The notes below the pieces were generated by a model. That model was given only the letters and a program-made list of their open reading frames with translations, had not been told where the DNA came from and searched no databases. Shown piece after piece: positions 13,220 to 14,578 of a DNA stretch of 14,578 bases. Origin of the DNA: CAYXVU01 sp964468725 (GTDB lineage Bacteria; Acidobacteriota; Blastocatellia; UBA7656); the NCBI GenBank assembly GCA_964468725.1, contig CAYXVU010000153.1, positions 1 to 14,578 of the forward strand, written 5' to 3'. The translations under genes and the position numbers were made by a program. Numbering within the stretch: position 1 is the first letter of the stretch; each line of letters begins with the position of its first letter.

Positions 13220-14578
13220 TCAGGCGATGCCGAAGAGGCGCAACGTTTGTACGCTCAGCACCGCAAAGCCATAACCGAGGCCGGTGTAAAAGAGCAGTTG
13301 CAATCCGGCAACTCTCCACGATCCGGTTTCGCTCCGCACCACAGCAACGGTTGAGAGGCATTGCAGCGCGAAGAAGAAAAAGACCATCAACCCGATGATG
13401 CTTGCGGGCGTGAAGACTTTTTGCCCGCTATCGCCGAAAGTTGCTTCGCGCAGGCTATTGAGCAAACCGCTTTGCTGTGCCTCTTCATCACCGGCAACGT
13501 GAAAGACGATGGCCATAGTGCTGACGAAGACTTCGCGCGCCGCGAATGCGGAGACCAGTCCGACGCCGACGCGCCAATCAACTCCCATCGGTCGCAATGC
13601 GGGTTCGAGAGTCTGTCCGATTTGGGCCGCGAACGAGTGATCGAGTTCGCTCGTCGTAATCAGGGCGATGCGCGCGCCATCTTCGCGCGGCGGTTGCTGG
13701 AAGCCGAAGCCGAAATTCGAGAGCACCCATAAGATAGCCGAGATGATGATGATCGGCGTGCCCGCTTTTTTTAGATAGGCCGATGAGCGCGTCCAGGTTA
13801 TGCGAAAGGTCGGCTTGATGAGCGGCGCGCGATAAACCGGCATCTCCATGGCCAGCAGCGACGACTCGCTCCGTTTCAAAACGAACTTGCTGATCAACCC
13901 GGCTGTGAGAGCGCCAATCAAGAGGCTGGCGATGTAGATGCTTGCCAGCGTCAATCCGGCTACTGCTACCGAACCGGGAAAGAGCGCCGCAAGGAGCAGG
14001 GCATAGACCGGCAAACGGGCGCTGCAACTCATCAAGGGTAAAATCCAGATCGTCAGCAGCCGCTCGCGCTTTTGCGGAATCGTGCGCGCCGCCAGCACCG
14101 CCGGAATGGCACAGGCGAAGCCCGACAACATCGGCACAAACGACCGGCCATGCAGACCGAGTTTGGAAAGCGGTTTGTCAACCAGTGCTGCGCCGCGTGC
14201 TAAATAGCCCGAATCTTCCAGCAAGGTCATGAGGAAAAAGAGAATGATGATTTGCGGAAAGAAGACGGCGACCGAGCCGACGCCGCCGATCAACCCTTCG
14301 GCAACAAAGCGCGTCACGATGCTATCCGGCAAGAGGGTGAGAACGAGTTGTCCAGCTTCGGCAAAGAGCCATTCGACTCCGTCCATCAGCGGTTGCGCCA
14401 GCCAGAAGATCGAAGCAAAGAGAGCGACCAACACGAGAAAGAAGATCGGCAAACCGAAGTAGCGATGCAGGACGATGCGGTCTATACGTTGGGTCAGGGA
14501 GTCTTGCGCGATCAGCAGCGGCTTGCTTCGCTTCACTGCGCCGCTTTGTTCAATCAGTTCGCGCAGTTGTCGGTAAGC
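13220..14578 (-). CDS. feoB: ferrous iron transporter FeoB, membrane domain (partial, N-terminal GTPase beyond window)
   Basis: The frame is open from the right edge (visible start AYRQLRELIEQSG, the tail of the cytosolic helical domain) to the stop at 13220, giving 452 visible residues. The membrane part has FeoB signatures: RIDRIVLHRYFGLPIF at the entry, GLIGGVGSVAVFFPQIIILF followed by LLEDSGYLARG, gate 1 with FACAIPAVLAARTIP and PLMSCSARLPVY, gate 2 with LEPALRPMGVDWRVGVGL and SAFAAREVFVSTMA, and FALQCLSTVAVVRSETGSW. Cysteines at visible positions 156, 185 and 407 match those usually found in the gates. FeoB imports Fe(II) across the inner membrane, driven or regulated by its N-terminal G domain, which must lie to the right of 14578. 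A GTG at 14536 is internal, not a start. The final segments end in TLRLFGIA. No FeoA or FeoC is within the window. Confidence 0.94.
   Translation of the reverse strand, partial: AYRQLRELIEQSGAVKRSKPLLIAQDSLTQRIDRIVLHRYFGLPIFFLVLVALFASIFWLAQPLMDGVEWLFAEAGQLVLTLLPDSIVTRFVAEGLIGGVGSVAVFFPQIIILFFLMTLLEDSGYLARGAALVDKPLSKLGLHGRSFVPMLSGFACAIPAVLAARTIPQKRERLLTIWILPLMSCSARLPVYALLLAALFPGSVAVAGLTLASIYIASLLIGALTAGLISKFVLKRSESSLLAMEMPVYRAPLIKPTFRITWTRSSAYLKKAGTPIIIISAILWVLSNFGFGFQQPPREDGARIALITTSELDHSFAAQIGQTLEPALRPMGVDWRVGVGLVSAFAAREVFVSTMAIVFHVAGDEEAQQSGLLNSLREATFGDSGQKVFTPASIIGLMVFFFFALQCLSTVAVVRSETGSWRVAGLQLLFYTGLGYGFAVLSVQTLRLFGIA

Noticed and set aside
14534..14536. GTG as the start of a short FeoB-like protein
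   Set aside because: The frame stays open to the window edge and the residues upstream fit the end of FeoB's helical domain, so the gene is cut by the window rather than truncated.

Overview
The window looks like a chromosomal segment of a Gram-negative bacterium, most plausibly an Acidobacteriota member (Blastocatellia-like). This placement is an inference. It rests on a TonB-dependent-receptor-like barrel with an N-terminal carboxypeptidase-regulatory domain, two exported retropepsin-like aspartic proteases with two catalytic lobes each, an exported protease tail resembling DUF3471, and a LolA-like exported protein. I see no phage, insertion sequence, CRISPR array, tRNA or rRNA.

Left half (about 1-8155), all on the minus strand. 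Read in the direction of transcription it holds a LolA-like secreted protein, a TPR plus aspartic protease, a large outer-membrane TonB-dependent-receptor-like barrel, a second aspartic protease with a DUF3471-like tail, and an M61-family zinc peptidase with a PDZ domain that runs off the left edge. All five products carry export signals, and the gaps between them are 48-153 nt. Together they look like a cell-envelope module for peptide or protein processing built around one outer-membrane transporter. Candidate hairpins lie in two of the gaps.

Middle (8156-11111), plus strand. A 210-nt divergent control region carries an extended -10 promoter and three heptamers at 11-bp spacing that look like an OmpR-family operator. 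It leads into a sensor histidine kinase with a large periplasmic domain and no recognisable HAMP domain, followed by its OmpR/PhoB-type response regulator. The two are separated by 121 nt holding a near-perfect 29-bp inverted repeat with six GAATTC words. The layout suggests that the two-component system controls itself and the divergent LolA-like gene, and perhaps the rest of the envelope module.

Right part (11093-14578). A DUF2238/YjdF-like membrane protein (minus) overlaps the regulator's 3' end by 19 nt. A divergent intergenic region with hairpins and pyrimidine-rich reiterated words follows. Next is a cytoplasmic endonuclease/exonuclease/phosphatase-fold hydrolase (plus), which converges with a 2-nt gap on FeoB, the ferrous iron transporter (minus). 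Only the membrane part of FeoB is in the window; its GTPase domain lies beyond the right edge.

The most interesting signals are the dual aspartic protease/receptor/M61 module, the 11-bp-phased operator next to the kinase promoter, and the GAATTC-rich hairpin between kinase and regulator.
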